Source: JAOPZW01 sp963807305 (GTDB lineage Bacteria > Actinomycetota > Thermoleophilia > Solirubrobacterales > Solirubrobacteraceae). From it: a stretch of 64,000 nucleotides of DNA. The notes beneath the pieces are model-generated. The model did not search any database and was not told the DNA's origin. It saw only the letters and a list, made by a program, of their open reading frames with translations. Shown piece after piece: positions 7,625 to 16,797 of this stretch. Within the stretch, counting starts at the first letter, position 1. Every line of letters starts with the position of its first letter. The position numbers and the translations under genes were made by a program. Location: contig CAWEBN010000014.1 in NCBI GenBank assembly GCA_963807305.1, positions 1-64,000 of the forward strand. Reading direction: 5' to 3'.

Positions 7625-8662
7625 CTAGGAGCCGGGTGTTACAGAACGAACATGCGTTCTGCGTACCCAGGCGGCCGGATCGTCGAGCTCGGCGAGCGTC
7701 GGCAGGTTCTCCGGAGCGCTCCAGGCACGGTTGAGGCCCTCGATCCCCCAGTCGCGCACGACCGCGTCGCAGAAGCGCTTGCCGACGAGGTACTGGCGCA
7801 TCTTGAGGTCGAGGCCGAGCAGGCGCTCGAGCAGCTTGACCAGTGGCGGCTTCTCCCGCCGCCGGCGCTCGAGCGACTCGCGCAGCTTGGGCAACGAGGG
7901 CAGCACCGCCGCGCCGGCGGCGTCCATGACGTGCTCGGCGTGGCCCTCGATGAGCGCCATGACCGCCTGAAGGCGATCGATGATCTCCTTGCGCTCGGGC
8001 CCGGCGACCGCATGGACGAGACCCTCCTGGCGCACCGAGTCCCACGCCGCGCGCAGGTCCTGCATCTTCGGCAGGCGCAGAAAGGCGGACGGGTCGACCT
8101 CGACCTTGACCGAGGAGAGCAGCTCACGCAGCATCGAGGCCAGGTACTCGCGCAGCCACGGGACCCCCGTGAACTGCACCGCGTGGGTGATCTCGTGGAA
8201 GACGACCCACTCGAGCAGCTCTGCCTCGTCGGCCTCGAAGGTGCGCGCGGCCTCCCGCAGGTTGGGCGCCACCAGCAGCAGCCGCGGCGGGCGCTCCGGA
8301 TCGAGCAGCGCAAGCTCGTACTGGCCGAGCACGTTGCGGCCCATGAAGCCGACGATCCCACCGGCCTCGACGCCGATGAGCACGCCGCCGACCGACTGCA
8401 GGGGCCCGCTGCCCAGGCGCTCGAGCAGCGGCTCCATCGTGCCGCCCATGGTCTCGAGGTTCGCCCGCGCCCATTCCTTGCGCCCGACGGCCTCGAGGGG
8501 CGGAGGCGGCACCGCCGGCTGGATACGGGCGTACTCGGTGACGTGCTCGCGGGCGCGCGCCGCCATCGCGTCGAGGTCCGCGCCGCCCGCCAGCGGGGGG
8601 CCGGCCCCGTCGCCCCCGGCCACGGCCTCGGCGACGCGCTCGGCCAGGCGCCAGTCGACCAT
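7625..8662 (-). CDS. Zinc-dependent metalloprotease-like protein, DUF2342/zincin_2 family
   Basis: 345 residues from ATG 8662, whose ATG overlaps the stop of the IMPase gene (TGATG). The zincin motif HEITHAVQF (WVVFHEITHAVQFTGVPW) gives the HExxH zinc ligands and catalytic Glu. MQDLRAAWDSVR, IEGHAEHVMDA (a candidate third ligand region) and KMRQYLVGKRFCDAV are typical of the actinobacterial DUF2342 family, sometimes called F420-biosynthesis-associated. No signal peptide. Substrate unknown. Translationally coupled to the phosphatase upstream. Confidence 0.88.
   Translation of the reverse strand: MVDWRLAERVAEAVAGGDGAGPPLAGGADLDAMAARAREHVTEYARIQPAVPPPPLEAVGRKEWARANLETMGGTMEPLLERLGSGPLQSVGGVLIGVEAGGIVGFMGRNVLGQYELALLDPERPPRLLLVAPNLREAARTFEADEAELLEWVVFHEITHAVQFTGVPWLREYLASMLRELLSSVKVEVDPSAFLRLPKMQDLRAAWDSVRQEGLVHAVAGPERKEIIDRLQAVMALIEGHAEHVMDAAGAAVLPSLPKLRESLERRRREKPPLVKLLERLLGLDLKMRQYLVGKRFCDAVVRDWGIEGLNRAWSAPENLPTLAELDDPAAWVRRTHVRSVTPGS
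7647..7660. promoter_or_regulatory. LexA/SOS-box-like operator 2
   Basis: CGAACATGCGTTCT matches 13 of 14 consensus positions, with a perfect GAAC-N4-GTTC core. It lies 105 bp upstream of the coiled-coil start and inside the last codons of the metalloprotease gene. Confidence 0.45.
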
Positions 8663-9531
8663 CAGACGGCGGGCAGCGTGGCCAGCTCGGCCAGCGCGCG
8701 GTCGGTGCGGGCGGCCACGACGGGCGAGCGCGGCTCGAGGTCGAGCGGTGCGCCGAGCGGATCGTCCATGGCCGTGAAGGCGACCTCGCCGCCGCTCTCG
8801 CGGACGATGAGCTGCGCCGCCGCGGCATCGACCGCGCGGCACTTCCAGAGGGTCGCCATGCCGTCCACGCGCGTCGCCGCCACCTGGCACATCGACACGG
8901 CGATCGACCCGATGGCCCGCAGACGGCCCGTCACGCGCACGAGCGCGTCGCTGGAGGCGGCCAGCCAGCGCGGGTCGGCCGACTCGATGGCGACCAGCTC
9001 GAGGCGACCGTCGCGCTTGCGGCGCTCGGGCGGCGGCGCAGCCAGCGGGGCGCCGTTGAGCAGGACGCCGCCGCCGCGCGTGGCACACCACTCCTCGCCC
9101 GGGCCGAGGTCGTAGACGTAGCCGAAGACGACGTCGGCCATGGTCGGGCCACCGGCCACCGCGATCGACAGCGCGTGGTGGGTGAGCCCGCGCTTGGCGT
9201 TCATGGAGCCGTCGATCGGGTCGATGACGACGAGCGCTTCGTCGGAGCCGAAGTCGACGTAGCCGCGCTCCTCGGAGACGGCGGTGAAGCGTGCGCCGGC
9301 CGCGTGCAGGCGATCGAGCTGCCCGAAGACGGCGTCCTCGGCGGCGGCGTCGATGACCAGCGTCTGGTCGCCGCCCCCGCCCGTCTCACCCGTCTCGACG
9401 ACGCGCTCCTTGCTCGTGGGGTTCTCGGCGAGAACCTCCCGCAGACCCTCCACGGCGCGCTGGCACGCGCCCAGCCAATCGAAGGAGAGCAGCTCCCCCC
9501 GGGCGTCGGGAGCGGTGGCCATGTGCCTCAT
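8662..9531 (-). CDS. Inositol monophosphatase family protein
   Basis: 289 residues, with an alternative start at ATG 9522 (MATAPDARG). VSEERG, VIDPIDGSMNAKRG and the late segment CRAVDAAAAQLIVRESGG correspond to the metal- and phosphate-binding motifs of the IMPase/FBPase superfamily (usual forms EE, DPLDGTxNF and WDxAAG). The last motif lacks Trp and has VDAAAA, so the substrate may differ from inositol phosphate; bisphosphate-nucleotide or sugar phosphates are possible. First gene of a coupled pair with the metalloprotease. Confidence 0.88.
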   Translation of the reverse strand: MRHMATAPDARGELLSFDWLGACQRAVEGLREVLAENPTSKERVVETGETGGGGDQTLVIDAAAEDAVFGQLDRLHAAGARFTAVSEERGYVDFGSDEALVVIDPIDGSMNAKRGLTHHALSIAVAGGPTMADVVFGYVYDLGPGEEWCATRGGGVLLNGAPLAAPPPERRKRDGRLELVAIESADPRWLAASSDALVRVTGRLRAIGSIAVSMCQVAATRVDGMATLWKCRAVDAAAAQLIVRESGGEVAFTAMDDPLGAPLDLEPRSPVVAARTDRALAELATLPAV

Positions 9532-9566
9532 ATCCTACGGTCGTACCCGTCTCGGCCCGCGTCACC

Positions 9567-10001
9567 TCACTTCGAGCCGTAGCGCCCCCCGAACACGGCC
9601 CGGATTCTGGCCATCTCGGCCATGACGGTTCGGAACGACCCGCGCAACAGAGGACGGTACGACGCGCCCAGCACCGCGAAGGCGATCAGCGGGGCAGCGA
9701 AGGGGGTCTTCGCGGCCGGGCCCCCGATGCCGTTGAGCCCCTCGCGCAGCACCACGGCGCCCATCCCTCCGCCTGCGACGGACGGGCGACGGCTGAGCGC
9801 GCGTGTCGCGGAGCTGTGGATGGCTCCCGCGAAGGCCCCCGCCGCGATCAGCGTCACGAGCAGCGACTTGTCCTTTGGAACACCGAACAGCCGCGCGGCG
9901 CCGCGGGCGTACGCCTCGTTCATCAGGCGCCACGTGATGATCGCGTCGCCGGTGAGAAGCCTGGCGCCGCCCAGCGGCTCGCCTGTGAACGGCTCGGTCA
10001 T
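9567..10001 (-). CDS. Hypothetical small membrane-associated protein
   Basis: 144 residues from ATG 10001 with a clear GGGGAGG ribosome site. Three moderately hydrophobic stretches are visible (LLVTLIAAGAFAGAIHS, GGGMGAVVLREGLNG, FAAPLIAFAVLGASY), separated by Arg-rich turns, which suggests a small membrane or peripheral protein. I do not recognise the family. It lies 35 bp upstream of the IMPase gene and could head that operon. Confidence 0.6.
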   Translation of the reverse strand: MTEPFTGEPLGGARLLTGDAIITWRLMNEAYARGAARLFGVPKDKSLLVTLIAAGAFAGAIHSSATRALSRRPSVAGGGMGAVVLREGLNGIGGPAAKTPFAAPLIAFAVLGASYRPLLRGSFRTVMAEMARIRAVFGGRYGSK

Positions 10002-10169
10002 GGTGCCTCCCCGGGGTCGGCATCTCCGGCGGGCAGGAGCGCCGCGCCGGCGTTCCTCACGTTCGCCGACCGCAACGCATCGCACATCACCCGGATCAGA
10101 TGACCTCCAGGCGCGCCGAGGTCGGGTACGGTCGGCGCGGCGGTCCGGCGCGCCTAGACAAGGAGCACC

Positions 10170-10445
10170 ATGGCCTATCTCCTGACCCACTTCTGGCCGG
10201 GCGGCACGGAGGCCGAGTATCGAGCGACCGTCGCCGCCGCGACCGGCGCCGCGGGCGGCACGCTGCCCGAGTCCTTCCACGCGGCGGGGCCGACGGACGG
10301 CGGGTTCCTCATCGCCGCCGTGTACGACTCAAAGGAAGCGTGCGACCGCTTCGTGCGCGAGACGCTCATGCCGCTCATGCCGATCGACGGCGGGCTGGTC
10401 GGGCCGCCGCAGGAACGCGGCGCGGAGATCATCACGGCGAGCTGA
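10170..10445 (+). CDS. Hypothetical 91-residue protein, possible dimeric alpha/beta-barrel fold
   Basis: 91 residues from ATG 10170, preceded by AAGGAG. The pattern of an N-terminal strand (YLLTHFWPGG), two helices, a strand (FLIAAVYDSKEACDRFV) and a C-terminal helix (RETLMPLM) recalls small ferredoxin-like alpha/beta-barrel proteins such as antibiotic-biosynthesis monooxygenase-like domains. No catalytic residues can be named. It lies 37 bp before the helicase gene. Confidence 0.6.
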   Translation: MAYLLTHFWPGGTEAEYRATVAAATGAAGGTLPESFHAAGPTDGGFLIAAVYDSKEACDRFVRETLMPLMPIDGGLVGPPQERGAEIITAS

Positions 10446-10482
10446 GGGCGAGCAGGATCGGGCCCGTCCATATCCTTGGGGC

Positions 10483-13400
10483 GTGCCCGATCCGCTCGAC
10501 GGCCTCACCCCTGCGCAGCGCGAGGTCGCCGCCCATCGCGGGGGCCCGCTGCTGGTCGTGGGCGCCGCGGGCACGGGCAAGACGCGCGCGCTGCTGGCGC
10601 GCCACGCATGGCTCGCCTCGGCCGGCGGGCTGGCCCCGGAGCAGGTCCTCGCCCTGACGGCCTCGGAGGCCGCCGCCGACGCCTTGCGCGCCGGCGTCGA
10701 GGACGAGCTCGAGCGCGGCTTCGAGGAGCTTGCCGTCCACACCGTGCACGGCTTCGGGGCGCGCCTGCTGCGCGACGAGGCCCTCGAGGCCGGCCTCGAC
10801 CCCTTCGTCGTCCCCGTCGCGCCGGCCGACCGCCTGGCGATGCTCCTCGAGCGCGTCGACGAGCTCACGCTCCAGGTCCACGACTTCCAGGGCAACCCGG
10901 CGACCCTGCTGGCCTCGGTCATCGCCCGTATCGACCGCCTCAAGGAGGCCATGGTCACTGCCGACGAGGTGGCGCGCTGGGCCGCCGCCCAGCCGCAGGG
11001 CGACCAGCGCGCCGACCGCGAGCGCGAGTTCGCCGGCCTCTACGAGACCCACGACCGCATGCTGCGAGAGCAGGGCGCGCTCGACTTCGGCGACCTGCTC
11101 CTGCGCGCCGTCGCCCTCCTGCGCGAGAAGCCCCACGTGCGCGCACGGGTCTCCGCGCGCTGGCGCCACGTGCTCGTCGACGACGCCCAGGATCTCGAAC
11201 TGGCGGCCCTGCGCCTCGTGCTGGCGCTGGGCAGCGAGCACGGCGGGCTGACCGCCGCGGGCAACGACGACTGTGCGGTCCGACGGGGGCGCGGAGCGGC
11301 GCCGCGGAACCTGCGCGACCTGCCCACGGCGCTGCCGGGTGCACACACGGTGCGACTTGAGCGCTCGCTGCGCGCGCCGGCGGCGATCCTGCAGGCGGCC
11401 CAGGCGGTCGTGGAGCCGATCGAGGGCCGTGTAGAGAAGGCGGCCGACGCGCCGCCCGGCGGCGGCGTGCGCTTCTGGCGCTGCGCCAACGAGCGCGCCC
11501 AGGCCCAGGGCACCGCGGCCGAGATCGAACGGCTCGTGCGCTCGGGGGTGGCGCCCGACGAGATCGGGGTGCTCGTGCGCTCCGTGCGCAACGAGGGTCA
11601 GGCGATCGCCGTCGCCCTCGAGGAGCGGGCGGTGCCCTACGGCCTGGCCGGGGCGACCGCGTTCTTCCAGCGCGCCGAGGTCAAGGACGTGCTCGCCTGG
11701 CTGCGGCTGCTCGTCGACCCCGGCGACGCGGGGGCCGTCGTCCGCGCCCTGGCCCGGCCGCCGATCGAGCTGCGGGCGATCGACATCGCACGCAGCGTGC
11801 AGATCGCGCGCCGGCGCAAGCTCGACATGGTCGGCGCGCTGGTGGCGGCGACCGAGTCTCCGCAGCTGCCGCCCGAGGCCCGCGAGCGCATTCTGGGCTT
11901 CCTCAAGCTGCACCGCTCAGCAGCGAGCGCACTCGACACCGCGCGGCCCGACCTCTTCGTGCACCGCCTCATCGACCGCCTGGGACTGCGTCGTCAGCAG
12001 CTCTTCGCCGCCCAGGCCGACGTCGTCGAGCGGCTCGTCTCGCTCGCGCGCCTGGGCGACCTGGCCACCGCCTACGTCCGGCGCGCGCCGCAGGCCACGG
12101 GGCGCGACTTCGCCCGCTACGTGTCGGCGGTGGCCGAGGCGGGCCTGCACGACGACGAGGAGGACGGCGCCGGCGAGGCCCGCCACGGCGCCGTCTGCGT
12201 CCTGGCCATGCACGCCGCGCAGGGACGCGAGTTCCGCCACGTGTTCGTCCTGGGCCTGCAGTCGGCACGGATGCCCGGGGCGCGCCGGCGGGTCGCCGAG
12301 CCGATCCCCGACGCGCTGCTGCACGAGGAGCTCGCCGCCGACACCCGCGCCGAGCACGTCAACGACATGCGCCGGCTCATGCACGTCGCGATGACCCGCG
12401 CGCGCGAGGGCCTCGTCCTCAGCTACGCCGAGCGCTCGGTCGGCGGCGCCCTCCAGCACCCCTCGCCCTTCCTGGAGGAGGCGCGGGCCGCGCTCCAGGC
12501 GCCGTGGGAGGAGCGCGCCGAGGAGCTCTTCGGCCCCGACGAGACGCTGCACGCCACCTTCACCACGCTGCGCGACGAGCTGCTGCGCTCGATCCCGCGC
12601 ACCGCCGGGCGCCTGGGGGAGCTGCGGCTGGACACCGACCTCGACGTCGCCCACGGCGCGGTGCGCTACCTGGAGCTGGTCAAGCTGGCCGCGCTCATCG
12701 ACCGGCCGGCCGGCCAGTCGGTGGCCGATGCCCTCCCGGGGATCAACACCGCGCTGCTCGGCGCCGCCACCGCGCAGCAGCGCGAGATCCTGCAGACCAG
12801 CTCGCTCGACGAGATGCTGCTCGACGCCGAGCACGACGCGCGCGCCCGCGCGGCCGCCATCGCCGCGCGCGAGGAGCCCTCGCTGGAGGCCTTCCTGCCC
12901 TCCCGCGGCGACGGCCTGCTGCTCAGCGCGTCCGATATCGAGACGTACCGGACGTGCCCGCTGAAGTACAAGTTCGCGCGCGTGTTCCGGATCCCGAGCG
13001 AGCCGACGCTCAACCAGCGTTTCGGGATCCTCGTCCACCAGGTGCTCGAGCGCTACCACCAGAGCGGCGGGCGCACGATCGACGAGATGCTCGGGCTGCT
13101 GGAGGTCGGCTGGCGGCGCGGCGGGTTCGGCTCCTCCGACCAGGAGCGCCAGCTGCACAGCAAGGCCGACGGCGCGCTGCGCCGCTACCACGAGCGCTTC
13201 CGCGACGAGGACGGCGAGCCGCTGTGGTTCGAGAAGGCCTTCACCTTCCGCATGGGCGCGCACACCCTGCGCGGGCGCGTGGACCGCGTCGACCGCCTGC
13301 CCGACGGCGACTACGAGCTCATCGACTACAAGACCGGCCGGCCGCGCAGCGCCGCGCAGCTGCGCGAGGACGTCCAGCTCTCGCTCTACGCGGTCGGTGC

Positions 13401-13623
13401 GCGCGAGGCGTGGGGCCTCGCCTCCTCGCGCCAGTCCTATCTCTACGTGCTCGACGACGCGAAGGTCCCGCTGCCGGTCGAGGACGTCGACCGCGACTGG
13501 ATCACCGAGACCGTCTTCGAGGTCGCCGACGGGATTCTCTCCCAGGGCTTCGAGCCGACGCCGTCCTACGCGGCCTGCTCGATCTGCGACTATCGGATCG
13601 CGTGCCCGGCGGCCGAGCGCTGA
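10483..13623 (+). CDS. UvrD/PcrA-like helicase fused to a RecB-type Fe-S nuclease (AdnB-like)
   Basis: 1046 residues from GTG 10483. Walker A GAAGTGKT at 27-34, a Walker B-like LVDDAQD near 230, HAAQGREF (motif V) and MTRAREGLVLSY (motif VI) define a superfamily 1 helicase. From about residue 815 a PD-(D/E)XK nuclease follows: HQVLERYH, GRVDRVDRL and IDYKTG near 947. Cysteines at about 824 and three near 1031-1040 (CSICDYRIACP) complete the AddB/Cas4-type 4Fe-4S site. Probably a double-strand-break end-processing motor-nuclease like AdnB. The usual AdnA partner is not adjacent. The stop overlaps the ABC ATPase start. Confidence 0.9.
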   Translation: MPDPLDGLTPAQREVAAHRGGPLLVVGAAGTGKTRALLARHAWLASAGGLAPEQVLALTASEAAADALRAGVEDELERGFEELAVHTVHGFGARLLRDEALEAGLDPFVVPVAPADRLAMLLERVDELTLQVHDFQGNPATLLASVIARIDRLKEAMVTADEVARWAAAQPQGDQRADREREFAGLYETHDRMLREQGALDFGDLLLRAVALLREKPHVRARVSARWRHVLVDDAQDLELAALRLVLALGSEHGGLTAAGNDDCAVRRGRGAAPRNLRDLPTALPGAHTVRLERSLRAPAAILQAAQAVVEPIEGRVEKAADAPPGGGVRFWRCANERAQAQGTAAEIERLVRSGVAPDEIGVLVRSVRNEGQAIAVALEERAVPYGLAGATAFFQRAEVKDVLAWLRLLVDPGDAGAVVRALARPPIELRAIDIARSVQIARRRKLDMVGALVAATESPQLPPEARERILGFLKLHRSAASALDTARPDLFVHRLIDRLGLRRQQLFAAQADVVERLVSLARLGDLATAYVRRAPQATGRDFARYVSAVAEAGLHDDEEDGAGEARHGAVCVLAMHAAQGREFRHVFVLGLQSARMPGARRRVAEPIPDALLHEELAADTRAEHVNDMRRLMHVAMTRAREGLVLSYAERSVGGALQHPSPFLEEARAALQAPWEERAEELFGPDETLHATFTTLRDELLRSIPRTAGRLGELRLDTDLDVAHGAVRYLELVKLAALIDRPAGQSVADALPGINTALLGAATAQQREILQTSSLDEMLLDAEHDARARAAAIAAREEPSLEAFLPSRGDGLLLSASDIETYRTCPLKYKFARVFRIPSEPTLNQRFGILVHQVLERYHQSGGRTIDEMLGLLEVGWRRGGFGSSDQERQLHSKADGALRRYHERFRDEDGEPLWFEKAFTFRMGAHTLRGRVDRVDRLPDGDYELIDYKTGRPRSAAQLREDVQLSLYAVGAREAWGLASSRQSYLYVLDDAKVPLPVEDVDRDWITETVFEVADGILSQGFEPTPSYAACSICDYRIACPAAER

Positions 13624-14339
13624 TGAACGATCCGCCGCCCCTCGAGGCCAGTGCGATCAGCCGCTCGTTCGGCGCGCTCGAGGCGCTGCACGACTTCTCG
13701 CTGGCGATCGCCCCCGGGCAGTGCGTCGCCCTCATCGGCGCCAACGGCAGTGGCAAGTCGACGGCGGTGCGCACGATGGCCGGCCTGCTCGAGCCCTCGG
13801 CCGGCGAAGTGCGCATCGAGGGCTTCGACCCACACCAGGAGCCCGAGGCCGAGCACGCTCGCGCGCGGCTGGCGCTCGTGCCCGACAACCCGCTGCTCTA
13901 CGACGACCTCACCGTCCGCGAGCACCTCGAGCTCGTGAGCGTGGCCCACGCGCTCGGCGGCAGCGAGCTGGACGGGCGCATCGACGCGCTCCTGGACCGC
14001 CTCGGGCTCGCGCACCGCAGCGACTTCCGGCCGCCCGAGCTCTCGCGTGGCATGCGCCAGAAGACCCAGCTCGCGTGCGCGCTCGTGCGCCCGGCGGCGG
14101 TCCTGCTCCTCGACGAGCCCGTCGTCGGCCTCGACCCTCCGTCGCAGACGCTGCTGCACGATCTGCTGCTCGAGCGCAAGCAGGCGGGGGGCGCGATCCT
14201 CCTCACGACCCACCAGCTCGGCTTCGCCGAGGGGCTGGCCGATCGCGGCGTGCTGCTCTCCGAGGGCGAGGTCGCCGACGCCGGCAGCTACGCGGACGTC
14301 GCGGCCGACGCCGCCGCGAGCGGGTGGGCGACCGGATGA
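13623..14339 (+). CDS. ABC transporter ATP-binding protein
   Basis: 238 residues; the ATG overlaps the helicase stop (TGATG). Walker A GANGSGKST, signature ELSRGMRQK, Walker B LLLDEPVVGLD and switch TTHQ are intact. The placement of LVPDNPLLYDDLTVREHLELV is typical of the drug/lipid export class (CcmA/EcsA-like). It pairs with the permease that follows (ATGA overlap) and probably drives export of an unknown substrate. Confidence 0.92.
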   Translation: MNDPPPLEASAISRSFGALEALHDFSLAIAPGQCVALIGANGSGKSTAVRTMAGLLEPSAGEVRIEGFDPHQEPEAEHARARLALVPDNPLLYDDLTVREHLELVSVAHALGGSELDGRIDALLDRLGLAHRSDFRPPELSRGMRQKTQLACALVRPAAVLLLDEPVVGLDPPSQTLLHDLLLERKQAGGAILLTTHQLGFAEGLADRGVLLSEGEVADAGSYADVAADAAASGWATG

Positions 14340-15901
14340 GCGTCGTCGCGGCCGACCCGCAGGTCGCCGCCGTCCGCGCCTGGTGGCGCGTGCGCCGCCC
14401 AGGGCTGCCGCTGGGCAAGCGCCTGGACTCCGCATACATGGTCGCCATCACGACGGGCATCCTCGGCGCCCTGCTCTACGGCACCGCGAGCTCGGCCCTC
14501 GGGTCGGTGGTCACGCCCGCCACGGTCACCGAGTGGGGACCTGCCGTGGCCCTCGTCACGCTCGTCGCGGTCGCCCGCTGGGGCACGTGGCAGGGGCCGG
14601 TCGTCTTCGCCGCGCCCGACGTGCCCTTCCTCCTCGGCGCGCCGATCGCGCGCCGGGCGCTGGCGATGCGACCCCTGGCCCGCGGACTGTGCGCCGGCGC
14701 GGGCGTCGCCGTCGTCGTCGCCGGCGTGGCGCTCGTGGGCCTCGCCGGCGAGGGACGTGGGATCGACCCGTGGCGCGCGGCCGGGCTCGTCGCCGGGCTG
14801 GCCCTGCTCGGGGTCCTCGGCGTGGCCGGCGCCGGGCGCGTGCAGTGCTCGGGGCGCTGGGCGCGGGCGATAGGGATCGCGCTGCCCGCCTCGCTGGCCC
14901 TCGGCGCCGTGCTCGTCGCGGTCGCGCGCGCGAGCGACACCGGGCGCCGGATCGTGCTGTGGTCGGGGCCGTGGGGCTGGGCGCTGCAGCCGGTGTCCGC
15001 CGGCACCGCGGCGTCACTGCTCGCGCTCGCGCTGCTGGCGGCCGTGACCGCCGCCGCCATCGCGGCCGCCGCGCGCGGCTTCGGGCCCTGCCCGACCGAG
15101 CGCCACGCCGTGCGCGCCGAGGCGCGGAGCGGAGCGCGGGCGTCGGCCTGGGGGCTCGACGCGCGCACCGCCCGCCTGTCGCTGCGGCGCGCCGCGGGAC
15201 CCGCCCGAAGGCGGGTCACCCGCAGCCTGCGCGCACCGCGCCACCCCGAACTGGCCATCCCGTGGCGCGACGCGACCTCGGCGCTGCGCGCGCCCCAGCG
15301 CACGCTCGGCAGCGCCGGGCTGGCGGCCGCGGCCGCGGCGGTCGCCATCGCGGCGGCCGACCGCCCGGCGGCCGAGGCGGTCGCCGCCCTGGGCAGCTAC
15401 GTCGCCGCGAGCACGCTGCTCGAGCCCCTGCGCGTCGAGATCGACCGGCCGAGCGCCTCGCGGGTGCTCCTGCGCCGTCCCTTCGGCCGCATCCTGCTCG
15501 GGCACATCGCCGTGCCGATCGCCGTGATGGCCGCCGGCGCCGCCGTCGCGGCCATCGGCCTGACCGTCGCGGGCGCGCTGCCGTCCCGCGGCGGCGCGCT
15601 GGCCGTCGTGGCGATCGCGGTCGTTCCCATCTTCGTCCTCTGCGCCGGGTTGTCCTCGCGCCGCGGCGGCCGCGTGCCGGTGAGCGTCCTCGCCATGGGC
15701 TCGACCGGCGACCCGTCGGGCGGTGGGATCGTGGTCGCATGGCTGCTGGCATGGCCGGCCGCCGCGATGGTGCTCGGCGCCGTGCCGCTCATCTACGTCG
15801 CGCGCGGGACGTCGCTGTCGAGCGCCGTGATCTTCTCCTTCGCGGTGGCGCTCGCCGCGCCCTTCGCCCTCGGGGCCGTGCTCGCCAACTCCGAGGCCTG
15901 A
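14336..15901 (+). CDS. ABC transporter permease, large hydrophobic subunit
   Basis: 521 residues from ATG 14336, overlapping the ATPase stop. At least ten hydrophobic segments are visible, including TTGILGALLYGTASSAL, VAVVVAGVALVGLAG and AAAAAVAIAA, in two halves separated by a charged cytosolic loop (RHAVRAEARSGARAS to HPELAIPWRD). No periplasmic binding protein is nearby, so it looks like an exporter subunit. The amphipathic linker is rich in Arg. Substrate unknown. Confidence 0.85.
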   Translation: MSVVAADPQVAAVRAWWRVRRPGLPLGKRLDSAYMVAITTGILGALLYGTASSALGSVVTPATVTEWGPAVALVTLVAVARWGTWQGPVVFAAPDVPFLLGAPIARRALAMRPLARGLCAGAGVAVVVAGVALVGLAGEGRGIDPWRAAGLVAGLALLGVLGVAGAGRVQCSGRWARAIGIALPASLALGAVLVAVARASDTGRRIVLWSGPWGWALQPVSAGTAASLLALALLAAVTAAAIAAAARGFGPCPTERHAVRAEARSGARASAWGLDARTARLSLRRAAGPARRRVTRSLRAPRHPELAIPWRDATSALRAPQRTLGSAGLAAAAAAVAIAAADRPAAEAVAALGSYVAASTLLEPLRVEIDRPSASRVLLRRPFGRILLGHIAVPIAVMAAGAAVAAIGLTVAGALPSRGGALAVVAIAVVPIFVLCAGLSSRRGGRVPVSVLAMGSTGDPSGGGIVVAWLLAWPAAAMVLGAVPLIYVARGTSLSSAVIFSFAVALAAPFALGAVLANSEA

Positions 15902-15915
15902 GCCGCCGCCCTGCG

Positions 15916-16797
15916 TCACACCGAGCGCAGCGCGCCCGTCAGAGCCCGCGCCAGGCGCGCGACGTCGGCGCCGTCCTGCGCCCCGTGGTGCGGGTTGAGC
16001 TCGGTCACGGTCAGGCCGAGCAGTGCGTCGTGGGCGAGCAGGACGCCCAGAGCCGTCAGGGCCGTCTCGAAGCCGACGCCGATGCCGCGGCCGGTGTTCT
16101 CCGACAGCGGCACGTCGGAGAAGTCGATCAGGTCGACGTCGAAGTGCACGAGGAAGCGCCGGCCGGCGGCGGTCGCCCGCCCGAGCGCCGCGCGGGCGGC
16201 CGCACCGGGATCGGCGCGCAGGTCGTCGACGCCGATCGGCCGCAGGTCGCGGGCGGCGATCGCGTCGCGCTCGGCCGCGGTGCACTGCCCGGGCCCGGTG
16301 CCGAGCAGGACGAGGTCGTCGTCGCGCAGCAGCGGGCGCCGCGGGCCGGCGGCCGCCAGGCGCTCGTCGGCGCCCTCGACGTCGAGCATGTGGGCGACGC
16401 CCATCCAGTCCAGCGCGCCGTCGGGGACGGAGCCCGGCGTGTTGAGGTCGGGGTGCAGGTCGAGGTAGACCACGCGTGGATCGGCACCAGCCGCCACCGC
16501 GCCGGCGACGGTCCCGACGCCGACCGTGCAGTCGCCCCCCAGCACGAGCGGGAGGTCGCCTGCGCGCAGCGCGTCCTGCACCTTCGCGGCGACGGCCCGG
16601 ACTCCATCGACCACTGCGCCGGCGTTCATGGCGCGCGGATGGTCATGGTCGGCGCGCCACCGAAAGCGCGGCGTGTCGCCGCGGTCGCTCGCCCCCAGCG
16701 CGTCCACGAGGCCTGCCGCCCTGAGCGCCGCCGGCGCGTCCTCCTGCCCGGGCGCGAACGCTCCCGCGCTCGTGGGCGCGCCTATGACCGCGATCAC
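15916..16797 (-). CDS. Arginase/agmatinase-superfamily hydrolase with GGDC metal site
   Basis: 293 residues from GTG 16797, whose start overlaps the stop of the transsulfuration gene (GTGA). Ureohydrolase metal motifs are present as VLGGDCTVG, DLHPDLNTPG and HFDVDLIDFSD. The first motif has Cys where arginases have His (GGDH), so one manganese ligand differs; the other aspartates and His are kept. The enzyme may hydrolyse guanidino or formimino groups, but substrate specificity cannot be given. Third gene of an operon with cystathionine beta-synthase and a cystathionine gamma enzyme. Confidence 0.85.
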   Translation of the reverse strand: MIAVIGAPTSAGAFAPGQEDAPAALRAAGLVDALGASDRGDTPRFRWRADHDHPRAMNAGAVVDGVRAVAAKVQDALRAGDLPLVLGGDCTVGVGTVAGAVAAGADPRVVYLDLHPDLNTPGSVPDGALDWMGVAHMLDVEGADERLAAAGPRRPLLRDDDLVLLGTGPGQCTAAERDAIAARDLRPIGVDDLRADPGAAARAALGRATAAGRRFLVHFDVDLIDFSDVPLSENTGRGIGVGFETALTALGVLLAHDALLGLTVTELNPHHGAQDGADVARLARALTGALRSV

